A DNA stretch of 64,000 nt from the NCBI GenBank assembly GCA_017614375.1, contig JAGABZ010000013.1:200414-264413 (forward strand), in the 5' to 3' direction. A model generated the notes under the pieces. That model saw only the letters and a program-made list of their open reading frames with translations, was not told the DNA's origin and did not search any database. The position numbers and the translations under genes are program-made. Origin of the DNA: Spirochaetales bacterium (lineage in GTDB: Bacteria > Spirochaetota > Spirochaetia > Sphaerochaetales > Sphaerochaetaceae). Shown here one piece after another: positions 27,309 through 35,430 of this stretch (positions within the stretch are counted from its first letter, which is position 1; each line of letters opens with the position of its first letter).

Positions 27309-27989
27309 TCACATCTGAAGCAGCAGCGCTCCGAAGGCGAGCATCAGCTGGGCGGCGGTGTAGGTAATCATCACCGGCTCGCCTTTGGGTATGCTCTGCC
27401 CGGTGGTCCGGATTCCTATCAAAGCATCCGATAGACTGAACACCACGCCCCCGGCTATGGCCAGGACCGCGGCGAACGGCCTGCCGCCGGAGACGGTGCT
27501 GGCGGCGGAGCTGATCAGAAAGGCCAGAAAAACCCCGTAGGGCATCATTTTCTCGCCCATCGGGTCATCCGTCTTGGACAGTTTGCGCCTGAGCAGCAGC
27601 AGGCCGAGGGCGCAGAACACCAGACTGATGAGGAAGGCCGTCAGCGAGTGGCTGAGCCTGAGGGTCAGAAAAAAGATGCTGTACCACACATGGCCCAGGG
27701 CAAAGAAGAGTATCCCCGCTATGAACAGGTAGATCTTCTTCGGCCAGATCATGAAAAAATCGCCTATGGCGTAGAAAATCATCGCCGTGCTGATGGCCCA
27801 CTGGGTCTTGGGAGAAGGGACGTTGAGGTGGAGCATCAGGAGGTAGAAGACCAGAAGCACAATCAGCAGCAGAGGCTTGGTCAGAATCTCCACCTTTCCT
27901 CCGGCCCGGTACTTCAGACCGGAGCAGTTCACCGCCGAAAGCAGGCAGTACAGGCATAGGAAAATGACAGAAAGAGCGGAAAAACGCAT
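27309..27989 (-). CDS. YhhN/TMEM86 family membrane protein (lysoplasmalogenase-like)
   Basis: A 226-residue, eight-helix membrane protein. Family blocks are visible: EILTKPLLLIVLL, AMIFYAIGDFFM, AGGVVFSLSDALIGI and the closing MITYTAAQLMLAFG, with the paired Asp residues thought to be catalytic in TMEM86/YhhN lysoplasmalogenases. Plasmalogen lipids are common in strict anaerobes, which would fit this activity, but the substrate is inference. The ATG lies six bases after a -10 box. It is divergent from the sugar ABC operon. Confidence 0.8.
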   Translation of the reverse strand: MRFSALSVIFLCLYCLLSAVNCSGLKYRAGGKVEILTKPLLLIVLLVFYLLMLHLNVPSPKTQWAISTAMIFYAIGDFFMIWPKKIYLFIAGILFFALGHVWYSIFFLTLRLSHSLTAFLISLVFCALGLLLLRRKLSKTDDPMGEKMMPYGVFLAFLISSAASTVSGGRPFAAVLAIAGGVVFSLSDALIGIRTTGQSIPKGEPVMITYTAAQLMLAFGALLLQM

Positions 27990-27995
27990 GGTTGC

Positions 27996-28024
27996 ATTTT
28001 AGAATCAGTTCAGGCCCGATGCAA
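27996..28024 (-). promoter_or_regulatory. Promoter of the YhhN gene (leaderless)
   Basis: On the minus strand TTGCAT, 17 bases, TAAAAT, then six bases to the ATG at 27989; no ribosome-binding site. Confidence 0.72.
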
Positions 28025-28045
28025 GTCCGGCACCGAGGATTTCAG

Positions 28046-28073
28046 TTGCGTTCAGCCGTCGGTGTGTTATGAT
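28046..28073 (+). promoter_or_regulatory. Promoter of the sugar ABC operon
   Basis: TTGCGT, 16 bases, TATGAT. Transcription should start near 28080, directly before a perfect palindrome at 28082-28097. Confidence 0.65.
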
Positions 28074-28081
28074 GGAAGTGG

Positions 28082-28097
28082 ACGGATTTCAATCCGT
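28082..28097. promoter_or_regulatory. Palindromic operator candidate at the start of the sugar ABC transcript
   Basis: ACGGATT, TC, AATCCGT: a perfect 16-base inverted repeat just after the predicted start site, a classic repressor position. It could also form a small hairpin in the leader. Confidence 0.5.
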
Positions 28098-28121
28098 GGA
28101 AAAACCAAAAGGAGTAAATCA

Positions 28122-29381
28122 ATGAAGAAAGCATTACTGATTGCCCTCATGCTTGTCGTTGCTGCCGGACTCGTTTTCGCCCAGGCAAACGCCGAGGCCG
28201 CTTCCGGAGCCAAGAAGGAAATCAGAGTCCTCCTGTGGGACTCCACCTTCAATTCCACGATCGACAAGAACGGAATCGAGGCAAAGTTCGAAGCTGCCTA
28301 TCCGCAGTATGATGTCATCTTCGACAAGGTTGCCTATGATGATCTGGACAAGACCATCCTCTTCTCCCACGCTTCCGGAGACGACTATGATGTCATCCAG
28401 GTAATCACCACCTCTCTCAACCCGCTGTACGCCGGCGGAGCTCTGGCCGAGATCGATGACCTGGTAAAGAAGACCAGCCTCGACTTCTCCACCTGGTCTC
28501 CCGCGGCCGTTGCCTCCGGAATCATCGGCGGAAAAACCGTCGGACTTCCGTTTGACCCGGACTGCCGCATTCTCGCCTACAACGTGAAGATCCTGCGCGA
28601 ACTGGGACTCGAGCCGCCGAAGACCACCGACGACATGCTCACCATCGCAAAGACCGCCTATGAGAAGCTCGGCATCTACGCCATGGCCGGACAGATCAGC
28701 AAGAACGTATTCTGCATGTATGACCTCGGCGGATTCCAGCTCTGCTTCGACTCCAAGGTCTATGACCTGGTCGACGGCAAGTACAAGGCCCTCCTTGACC
28801 AGCCGGAAGCTCTGGCATTCGTGAAGTGGGCTGTCGAGATGTACAAGTACATGCCCAAGGACACCAACATCAACGACACTCTGGCCCGCTCGATGTTCGC
28901 CCAGGGAAAGGTTGCCATGCTTTGGTGGACCCCGTCCCAGATCAAGAGCGTCATCCCGCAGTTTGAGAACCGCGCCGACCTCGAGTTCTCCGTCATGCCG
29001 GTAGGACCGACCGGAGTCACCGGATCGGCCATGGGCGGCTATCACTGGGCAATCGGTTCCGGCTCAAAGAACAAGGAAGCCGCAATGGCATTCCTGGAGT
29101 TCGCCCTCCAGCCCGAGAACCAGGCCCTGATCGCCCGCGGACTGCCCGCCGACACCAAGGCTTTCGACTACCCGCCGTACAACGTGCCCGACTACGACAT
29201 GTTCCGCGAGCAGCTGAAGACCAGCGGCTATCCCGCTCCGCTCATCTCCCTGTTCACCCAGGTTGCCGAGACCTGGAACAGGCGCTTCCAGGAGGCCCTC
29301 CTCGGAACCATCACTCCGGAAGAAGCCTGCCGCATAGGACAGCAGGAAGTCCAGGCGATTCTGGATACCTACACCTACTGA
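28122..29381 (+). CDS. Extracellular solute-binding protein of a sugar ABC transporter
   Basis: A 419-residue family 1 periplasmic sugar-binding protein. A Sec signal peptide (MKKALLIALMLVVAAGLVFA, cleavage about residue 20-25) lacks a lipobox. The mature protein starts with a beta strand EIRVLLWDS, contains the hinge-type segment ASGDDYDVIQV, and has MGGYHWAIGSGSKNKEAAMAF near residue 310, typical of MalE-like proteins. GGAG lies seven bases before the ATG at 28122. It is followed by a strong terminator hairpin before the permease genes, which should make it the most abundant product of the operon. Substrate unknown, probably a sugar or polyol. Confidence 0.88.
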   Translation: MKKALLIALMLVVAAGLVFAQANAEAASGAKKEIRVLLWDSTFNSTIDKNGIEAKFEAAYPQYDVIFDKVAYDDLDKTILFSHASGDDYDVIQVITTSLNPLYAGGALAEIDDLVKKTSLDFSTWSPAAVASGIIGGKTVGLPFDPDCRILAYNVKILRELGLEPPKTTDDMLTIAKTAYEKLGIYAMAGQISKNVFCMYDLGGFQLCFDSKVYDLVDGKYKALLDQPEALAFVKWAVEMYKYMPKDTNINDTLARSMFAQGKVAMLWWTPSQIKSVIPQFENRADLEFSVMPVGPTGVTGSAMGGYHWAIGSGSKNKEAAMAFLEFALQPENQALIARGLPADTKAFDYPPYNVPDYDMFREQLKTSGYPAPLISLFTQVAETWNRRFQEALLGTITPEEACRIGQQEVQAILDTYTY

Positions 29382-29405
29382 TTGCCCTTTCCGGGGTAAC
29401 CACAT

Positions 29406-29440
29406 CCCGCCGCGGCCCCGCGGTCCGCGGCGGGTTTTTT
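29406..29440 (+). terminator. Intra-operon terminator between binding protein and permeases
   Basis: Ten-base GC-only arms CCCGCCGCGG and CCGCGGCGGG around a nine-base loop, followed by TTTTTT. A very stable rho-independent terminator placed where partial read-through gives excess binding protein over permease. Confidence 0.85.
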
Positions 29441-29462
29441 CAATCCACGGAGGTCAGCCCGT

Positions 29463-30350
29463 ATGTTGCTGAACAGAAAGAACAAGGTGACGGCCTATCT
29501 GCTGGTTCTGCCCGCAGCAATCATGCTGGCCGTTTTTGTCCTTTATCCGATGATTCTGAACATCAGTCTGAGTTTCAAGGACTACAGCATGCTCAGAACC
29601 AAAACCAGTCAGGTCGGACTGAAGAACTACGTGACCCTTCTGTCCGATTCCAGAGTCTGGGACGGGGTCCGCAGGACCTTTGTCTGGACCTTTATAAACG
29701 TGGCCGGAGCCCTGATGATAGGTCTGGGTGCCGCTCTCCTTCTTTCGAGCGGATTCAAGGGCTCCAACATAATCAAGTCGATAGTTCTCGTCCCGTGGGT
29801 CCTGCCCTCGGTAATCACCGGCTACATCTGGGCGTTGATGCTACAGGAGGACGCGGGAGTAATTACATACATTCTCAAGAACCTTAAGATAGTCGCTTCG
29901 GACTTCTCCTGGTTCAGAACCGGCCCGTTGTCGATGGCCTCGGCAATCATGGCGAACATCTGGAGGGCCTTTCCGTTCTTCACCCTGATGATTTTCGCCA
30001 AAATCAACACCATACCGTCCGACCAGATCGAGGCGGCCACTTTGGAGGGGGCCAGCAGCTGGCAGCTCTTCAGGCACGTGACCTTCCCCTTCATCAGGCC
30101 GACGGTTTACACCTGTACCTACCTCTGCTTCATCTGGTCGTTCAACGCCTTTGATATTCTCAAGGTCATGACCAACGGCGGACCTGCGGAGATGACCACG
30201 ACCATGTCGATCATGGTCCAGCGAGAAGCCTTCCAGTTCTTTGAGATATCCAACGCCTCGACCATGAGCGTGATAATGTTCGTCCTCATGATCAGTGTAA
30301 TCATAGTGTTCACGCTGGTTTCCAAACTGGTGAGGAGGGGAAGAAGATGA
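29463..30350 (+). CDS. Sugar ABC transporter permease (MalF/UgpA type)
   Basis: A 295-residue inner-membrane permease with six hydrophobic helices and the cytoplasmic EAA loop EAATLEGASSWQLFRHVTFP near residues 197-216, which contacts the ATPase. AGG-rich sequence (GGAGGTCAGCCCGT) precedes the ATG. It overlaps the second permease gene by four bases. No ATP-binding subunit is in the operon, so a shared MsmK/MalK-type ATPase elsewhere is expected. Confidence 0.9.
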   Translation: MLLNRKNKVTAYLLVLPAAIMLAVFVLYPMILNISLSFKDYSMLRTKTSQVGLKNYVTLLSDSRVWDGVRRTFVWTFINVAGALMIGLGAALLLSSGFKGSNIIKSIVLVPWVLPSVITGYIWALMLQEDAGVITYILKNLKIVASDFSWFRTGPLSMASAIMANIWRAFPFFTLMIFAKINTIPSDQIEAATLEGASSWQLFRHVTFPFIRPTVYTCTYLCFIWSFNAFDILKVMTNGGPAEMTTTMSIMVQREAFQFFEISNASTMSVIMFVLMISVIIVFTLVSKLVRRGRR

Positions 30351-31213
30351 AACAGAGCAAACAGCTTTCAGCCCTTGCCGTCAACACCAGAAGGACATCC
30401 GTCGGGCACAGAATCATGCTCTTTGTCTTCGCGTTCCTGCTGTTCGTGCTGATTGTCTTCCCCTTCTACTGGATTATCCTCTCGTCGTTCAAGAACTTCC
30501 TTGAAATCTTCGAGGTTCCCGTCAGATTCCTCCCCAAGAGGCTGAACTTCACCAACTACGTCGAGGTCTTTACCGAGTACCACATCGGCACGTACCTGAT
30601 GAACAGCGTGGTCATCACCCTGATTACAGTGGCCCTGACGACGACCATTTCGACGATGGCCTCCTTTTCCCTGACGAGGCTCCAGTTCAAGGGAAGCAGG
30701 GGCTTCGTGAAGTTCCTGCAGATGAGCCAGATGTTCCCTGTGGTCGTCATCCTTGTTCCCCTGTACCTGATGTGCACAAAGATGGGCCTTGTAGGGACAA
30801 AGGGCTCTTTGATTCTTCCCTACGTGGCCATCCAGATCCCGGTTTCGGTGATTCTCCTCTCGACGTATTTCGTCGATATCCCGAAGGAGATGGAAGAAGC
30901 GGCGATGATCGACGGGTGCTCGCTGTTCCAGCTCTTTTCAAAGATCATGCTTCCTCTGGCCACCAGCGGAATCGTGGCAGTGAGTATTTACACGTTCATA
31001 CAGGTATGGCAGGAATTCCTGATTGCCTCGTCGTTCGTCCGCAAGTCGATCCACTACACCCTCACCGTCGGTTTGTCCACGTTCAAGGGTGAGTTCATCA
31101 ACTGGGGCGGAATGATGGCTACCAGCGTCATCATCGCCATCCCCGCCATGATCCTGTTCACCGCGTCCCAGGACTTCTTCATCAACCGTCTGGCCGGAGG
31201 GGTCAAGGAATGA
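30347..31213 (+). CDS. Sugar ABC transporter permease (MalG/UgpE type)
   Basis: A 288-residue second permease with an N-terminal cytoplasmic segment, six membrane helices and the EAA loop EEAAMIDGCSLFQLFSKIMLP near residue 182-202, here written in shortened form EEAAMIDGCSL...LP. It partners the preceding MalF-type protein to form the heterodimeric channel. Both ends overlap neighbours by four bases, so the permeases and the P-loop kinase are translationally coupled. Confidence 0.9.
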   Translation: MKQSKQLSALAVNTRRTSVGHRIMLFVFAFLLFVLIVFPFYWIILSSFKNFLEIFEVPVRFLPKRLNFTNYVEVFTEYHIGTYLMNSVVITLITVALTTTISTMASFSLTRLQFKGSRGFVKFLQMSQMFPVVVILVPLYLMCTKMGLVGTKGSLILPYVAIQIPVSVILLSTYFVDIPKEMEEAAMIDGCSLFQLFSKIMLPLATSGIVAVSIYTFIQVWQEFLIASSFVRKSIHYTLTVGLSTFKGEFINWGGMMATSVIIAIPAMILFTASQDFFINRLAGGVKE

Positions 31214-31797
31214 CAGCCTCCGGGCCTGTGTTCTATGTGTTTTGCGGCCTTACCGGCAGCGGCAAGTCCGTGCTGGCCCGCCGTTTCGCCACGGCCTCCG
31301 CTCTTCCGTACCTTGATTACGACACCCTCGTCCAGCCGATGCTCCGGGCCATAGAGGAAAAGACCGGAATTGGTGACAGCCGGGCGGCATTCTACCGGGA
31401 ATGGCGTACCCCCTGCTACGAAAGCCTGTGGGAGACTTCCGCCGAGATTCTCGGTTGCGGAAGCCCGCTGATAGCCAGCGCCCCGTGCGGGGAAGAGACC
31501 CGGGATCCCGAGTTTTTTTTCAAGCTCCGGATCAAGGCCGGCCGCCCCTTTTGTGCTGTCGGAATCTATCTGGCCCCCGATCCGGATCTGCACCTGAAGA
31601 TGATGAAACAGCGAAACACCCTCTGGAACGAGGACATAATCCCCCGCTGGGAGGAATACCGCAGGGAGCACAGCCCCCGCAGGCCGGTCTGGGATGCAGA
31701 TGTGAATCTCTGGTTGGAATACAGCAGCTTCGGGGAACTTAACCGCCTGCTTCGCACCGGGCTTGAGGAAAACGGATTGGAGACTTTCGGAATATGA
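31210..31797 (+). CDS. Small P-loop kinase of unknown substrate
   Basis: A 195-residue soluble protein with a Walker A motif GLTGSGKS at about residues 13-20 and a following LDYDTLVQPML that resembles the lid/acceptor region of small-molecule kinases (gluconate or shikimate kinase-like fold). An Arg-rich C-terminal lid (RWEEYRREHSPRRP) is present. I cannot name the substrate. It overlaps the permease and phosphatase genes by four bases on each side. The strict coupling implies a role in processing the imported compound. Confidence 0.72.
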   Translation: MTASGPVFYVFCGLTGSGKSVLARRFATASALPYLDYDTLVQPMLRAIEEKTGIGDSRAAFYREWRTPCYESLWETSAEILGCGSPLIASAPCGEETRDPEFFFKLRIKAGRPFCAVGIYLAPDPDLHLKMMKQRNTLWNEDIIPRWEEYRREHSPRRPVWDADVNLWLEYSSFGELNRLLRTGLEENGLETFGI

Positions 31798-32612
31798 CTG
31801 AGATGAGAAGCAAACTGGACATTCTGGCCGGGGAAATCCGCCGGTGCGGTGACTATGCCAGGCGGATGCAGACAAAGATTCACCGGACCTACAAGCCGGA
31901 CGGGACAGTGCTGACGGAAACGGATTTACAGGTGACCAACACCCTGGTTCCGCTGATCAAAGAACTGTTTCCGGACTGCAATATTGTGACGGAGGAGGAA
32001 CTTGTCGGGCCGCTTGACAGCAGTGCCCCCTGGACCTTTGTTCTCGACCCGATCGACGGAACCGACACGTACAGTCAGGGGCTTCCGTGCTGGTGTGTAG
32101 GCCTGGGCATCCTGGACAATCTGCGCAGGCCGGCCGGTTCGATAGTCTATGCCCCGCGTTTCGGCCGCGGGTGCGACGAACTTTTTCTCAGGACGGACCC
32201 GGGCGAGACGGTGATTCACCTGAACGGCGAAGTCCTTGATGTGAGTGAAATCACGGTCAACCGTCTCAAGGACACTCCTCACGCGGTCACCGGCGGTTCG
32301 GATATCATCAGGACCCTGCCGATTGCAAAGGCGGGGGTCAAGCTCCGTTCGTTCGGTTGCTCAATCGTCCACATAGCCTGCGCAGTTGTGTTCTGCGGAA
32401 TCGACGGATGTCTGGATCCGCCGTGCTACGTCTGGGACATAGCCCCGGCCCATGCACTTGCAGAAAGGGCAGGGATGCGTTTCCAGTACTGGACCGGAGA
32501 GGAGTTCTCCTACGACGACAACCTGCTGGTCGATCGCCGCAAATTTCCGAAACCGCTGGTAATCGGCACTGATCCGTGGCGGGAGGAGATCATCAGGAGG
32601 CTCAACGGATGA
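31794..32612 (+). CDS. Inositol monophosphatase family phosphatase
   Basis: A 272-residue Mg-dependent, Li-sensitive-type phosphatase by family. Metal ligands are in VTEEE (residue 63 region), LDPIDGTDTYSQG (Asp residues near 81-86) and WDIAPAHAL near 215. The substrate may be a sugar phosphate, inositol phosphate or nucleotide bisphosphate. Its place between two kinases in a transporter operon suggests a sugar phosphate, which is inference. The ATG at 31794 overlaps the kinase stop; a second in-frame ATG at 31803 is possible. It overlaps the PfkB gene by four bases. Confidence 0.87.
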   Translation: MTEMRSKLDILAGEIRRCGDYARRMQTKIHRTYKPDGTVLTETDLQVTNTLVPLIKELFPDCNIVTEEELVGPLDSSAPWTFVLDPIDGTDTYSQGLPCWCVGLGILDNLRRPAGSIVYAPRFGRGCDELFLRTDPGETVIHLNGEVLDVSEITVNRLKDTPHAVTGGSDIIRTLPIAKAGVKLRSFGCSIVHIACAVVFCGIDGCLDPPCYVWDIAPAHALAERAGMRFQYWTGEEFSYDDNLLVDRRKFPKPLVIGTDPWREEIIRRLNG

Positions 32613-33532
32613 AAGAAAAGAGCGTTCTGGCCGTATGTCTGAGCCCGACCTTCCAAAACACCCTGCTGTTTGATTCGTTTTGCGAGAACGAGGTAAACCG
32701 GGCGGTGGGGCAGATGGAAATCACCGCTTCGGGCAAGGGGCTCAACGTCATCCGGATTCTGGGACAGCTGGGCAGGCGCTCTTCATGCCTCGTACAGCTG
32801 GGCGGCCCCAGGGAGGAGGAGTTCCTCCGGCTTTGCGCACAATCCGCGCTGGATGTGCGTCATGTTTCCTGCAGCGCTCCGATCAGGACCTGCACCACCG
32901 TTGTTAACCGGGCAAAGGGGACCAGTACGGAGCTGGTGGAAAACGCCAGACCGGTGGACGGTGATACCGGGGAAAAGGTCAGACAGGCCTTTGAAAACCT
33001 GATCGGGGATTATGACGCTCTGGTCATTTCAGGAACGAAGGCTCCCGGTTTCGGTCCGGAACTGTTTCCCGGAATGGTTTCCTCGGCAGTACAAAAGGGC
33101 ATCCTGACAGTCCTGGACATCAAGGGTGAGGAGCTTAAGGCCTGCTTGAGGTTCCGTCCGTCAATCATCAAGCCGAACCTCTCCGAGTTCATGGCAACCT
33201 TTTTCGACGGACAAATCGTCATGGAGAACGAAGACTCCGCCGCTCTTCGGCCCATGGTGGAGAAAAAGGCGGCCCGGCTGTTTGCCGAGTTCGGGGTCAG
33301 GACGATTGTCTCGCGCGGCAGCTCCGACACCTGGGCCTACGACGGGTGCAGGCTGATCAGCGTCCCGAACCCTCCGCTTACCGCCCCGGTGGTCAACACC
33401 ATAGGTTGCGGAGACACGCTTACGGCGGCGTTGACCCATGCCTTGCTCAACGGCGAATCATTTGCCGATTCGATCGCCTTCGGAATGAAGTGCGCCGCGC
33501 AGAGGGCGACCCACCTCAGCCACGGGCTCTGA
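32609..33532 (+). CDS. PfkB family sugar (phosphate) kinase, 1-phosphofructokinase-like
   Basis: A 307-residue ribokinase-fold enzyme closest in pattern to the FruK/LacC hexose-kinase group. It has SGKGLNVIRILGQLGRRS near residue 40 (substrate site), SIIKPNLSEF in the middle and the signature NTIGCGDTLTAAL near 265 with the catalytic Asp in GCGD. The start at 32609 overlaps the phosphatase stop (ATGA); an upstream in-frame ATG at 32576 lies inside the phosphatase gene. It is the last gene of the sugar operon. Confidence 0.88.
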   Translation: MKEKSVLAVCLSPTFQNTLLFDSFCENEVNRAVGQMEITASGKGLNVIRILGQLGRRSSCLVQLGGPREEEFLRLCAQSALDVRHVSCSAPIRTCTTVVNRAKGTSTELVENARPVDGDTGEKVRQAFENLIGDYDALVISGTKAPGFGPELFPGMVSSAVQKGILTVLDIKGEELKACLRFRPSIIKPNLSEFMATFFDGQIVMENEDSAALRPMVEKKAARLFAEFGVRTIVSRGSSDTWAYDGCRLISVPNPPLTAPVVNTIGCGDTLTAALTHALLNGESFADSIAFGMKCAAQRATHLSHGL

Positions 33533-33580
33533 TTCGCTCATAACCCGGCCGTTTTGCCGGAAAACCTCGGTGTTTCCCGA

Positions 33581-33609
33581 TGGAATCGTACACCGGGATT
33601 TGCTATAAT
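33581..33609 (+). promoter_or_regulatory. Promoter of parE-parC-rluA (leaderless)
   Basis: A weak -35 TGGAAT, 17 bases, and an extended -10 TGCTATAAT; six bases then separate it from the ATG at 33616. Confidence 0.72.
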
Positions 33610-33615
33610 GACCCT

Positions 33616-35430
33616 ATGGCAAAACAGAAGGACAACGGCGTCCTGTATGATGAGAACGCGATTCTTTCCCTGGACTCGCTGGAACACATCAGGCTCCGCC
33701 CCGGCATGTACGTCGGGCGGCTCGGGGACGGTACCCACGCCGATGACGGAATCTACATCCTGCTCAAGGAAATCATAGACAACGCGGTGGATGAATTCAC
33801 CATGCACTGCGGCAACAGGATCAACGTGACATTGAGGGACAACTGCGTCACGGTCCGCGACTTCGGACGCGGAATCCCGTTCGGAAAGGTCGTCGATTGC
33901 GTGTCCAAGATCAACACCGGCGCCAAGTACGGCGGCGAGGTCTTCATGTTCTCCGTCGGACTCAACGGTGTCGGCACAAAGGCGGTAAACGCCCTGAGCT
34001 CCTTCTTCCGCGTCACCTCTTACCGTGACGGGGCCAGTTTCGAGGCCGAGTTCGAGCACGGCAAGCTCAAGGGCCAGAAGGAGAGTCCTTCGGACGAGCC
34101 CAACGGCACCCTGGTGGAGTTCATACCCGACCCGGCGATGTTCGGCGACTACCACTTCAACGAGGAATTCATCCGTACCCGGATGGAGAACTACGCTTTT
34201 CTCAACACCGGCCTGACCCTGACGTTCAATAAACAGGTCTTCAAGTCGACCAACGGGTTGATGGACCTTTTGCAGCAGCAGGTCGGCGAGGATAGCATAT
34301 ATCCGATTATCAGCTACAAGTCCCCCCAGTTGGAATTTGCCTTTACCCACGTGCGCAACACCTGGGGCGAGAACTACTTCTCCTACGTCAACGGCCAGCA
34401 CACCAGTGACGGCGGCACCCACCTGTCGGCGTTCAAGGAGGGCCTGCTCAAGGGAATCAACGAACACTCCGGCAAGAACTGGTCCCCCCAGGACGTCAGG
34501 GAGGGAATCGTCGGGGCCATCTCGATCAAGATCCTCAACCCGATTTTCGAAAGCCAGACCAAGAACAAGCTCGGAAACGTCGAAATCCGCGGACCGATTA
34601 CCGCCCAGGTCAAGGAGGCCGTGACCGACCACCTGTTCAAGCATCCTGAGACGGCCCAACTGCTGACCCAGCGGATCATCAACAACGAGAAGCTCCGCAA
34701 GGAACTCAACGAGGTCAAGAAAGGGGCAAAGGAAGCGGCGCGCAAGGTTGCCATCAACATCCCCAAGTTGCGGGACTGCAAGTACCATCTCGGCCAGACA
34801 AAGGACCCGGAGCAGGGCGAGGCGAGCATGATCTTCCTCACCGAGGGAGATTCCGCGTCCGGAACAATCACAAAGACCCGCGATGTCCTGACCCAGGCGG
34901 TCTACGGACTGCGCGGCAAGATCCTCAACGTCTGCGGCAAGCAGAAGACCGAGATCTACAAGAACGAAGAGTTGTACAACATGATGGTCGCCCTGGGGAT
35001 AGAGAACGGACTTGACGGTCTGCGCTACGGAAAGGTCGTGATCGCCACCGATGCGGACAACGACGGCTTTCACATCCGAAACCTGCTGATGACCTATTTC
35101 TTTTCGTACTTCGAGGACCTGATTCTCGCTGGGCGTCTGTACATCCTGGAAACTCCGCTGTTCAGGGTCAGAAACAAGTCGGTCACCCGCTACTGCTACT
35201 CCGAGGCCGAGCGTGACAGCGCCCTGAGCGCAATCAAGGGAGCTGAGATTACCCGGTTCAAGGGCCTCGGTGAAATCGACTCAAAGGAGTTCGGCAATTT
35301 CATCGGGCAGGACATGAAGCTTGTCCAGGTCCAGGCCCAGTCGATGTCCGACATCCGAAAGAAAATCGAATTCTACATGGGGGCAAACACTCCTGAGAGA
35401 AGGGAATTCATCATGGAGAACCTCGTCTGA
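33616..35430 (+). CDS. parE: DNA topoisomerase IV subunit B
   Basis: ATPase and toprim subunit of a type II topoisomerase that decatenates replicated chromosomes. The 604-residue protein has the GHKL motifs EIIDNAVDEF, DFGRGIPFGK and VGLNGVGTKAVNAL, then the toprim blocks LTEGDSASGT and ATDADNDGFHIRNLL with the metal-binding aspartates. GyrB is the alternative, but the pairing with a 664-residue ParC-like subunit and the shorter length favour ParE. The start at 33616 follows the -10 by six bases; an earlier ATG at 33580 is upstream of the promoter. Its stop shares one base with the parC start. Confidence 0.92.
   Translation: MAKQKDNGVLYDENAILSLDSLEHIRLRPGMYVGRLGDGTHADDGIYILLKEIIDNAVDEFTMHCGNRINVTLRDNCVTVRDFGRGIPFGKVVDCVSKINTGAKYGGEVFMFSVGLNGVGTKAVNALSSFFRVTSYRDGASFEAEFEHGKLKGQKESPSDEPNGTLVEFIPDPAMFGDYHFNEEFIRTRMENYAFLNTGLTLTFNKQVFKSTNGLMDLLQQQVGEDSIYPIISYKSPQLEFAFTHVRNTWGENYFSYVNGQHTSDGGTHLSAFKEGLLKGINEHSGKNWSPQDVREGIVGAISIKILNPIFESQTKNKLGNVEIRGPITAQVKEAVTDHLFKHPETAQLLTQRIINNEKLRKELNEVKKGAKEAARKVAINIPKLRDCKYHLGQTKDPEQGEASMIFLTEGDSASGTITKTRDVLTQAVYGLRGKILNVCGKQKTEIYKNEELYNMMVALGIENGLDGLRYGKVVIATDADNDGFHIRNLLMTYFFSYFEDLILAGRLYILETPLFRVRNKSVTRYCYSEAERDSALSAIKGAEITRFKGLGEIDSKEFGNFIGQDMKLVQVQAQSMSDIRKKIEFYMGANTPERREFIMENLV

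Noticed and set aside
33541-33563. Terminator after the PfkB kinase (CCGGC-CGTTTT-GCCGG)
   Set aside because: The hairpin has no T-run on the plus strand (AAAACC follows), so it is not a standard terminator.
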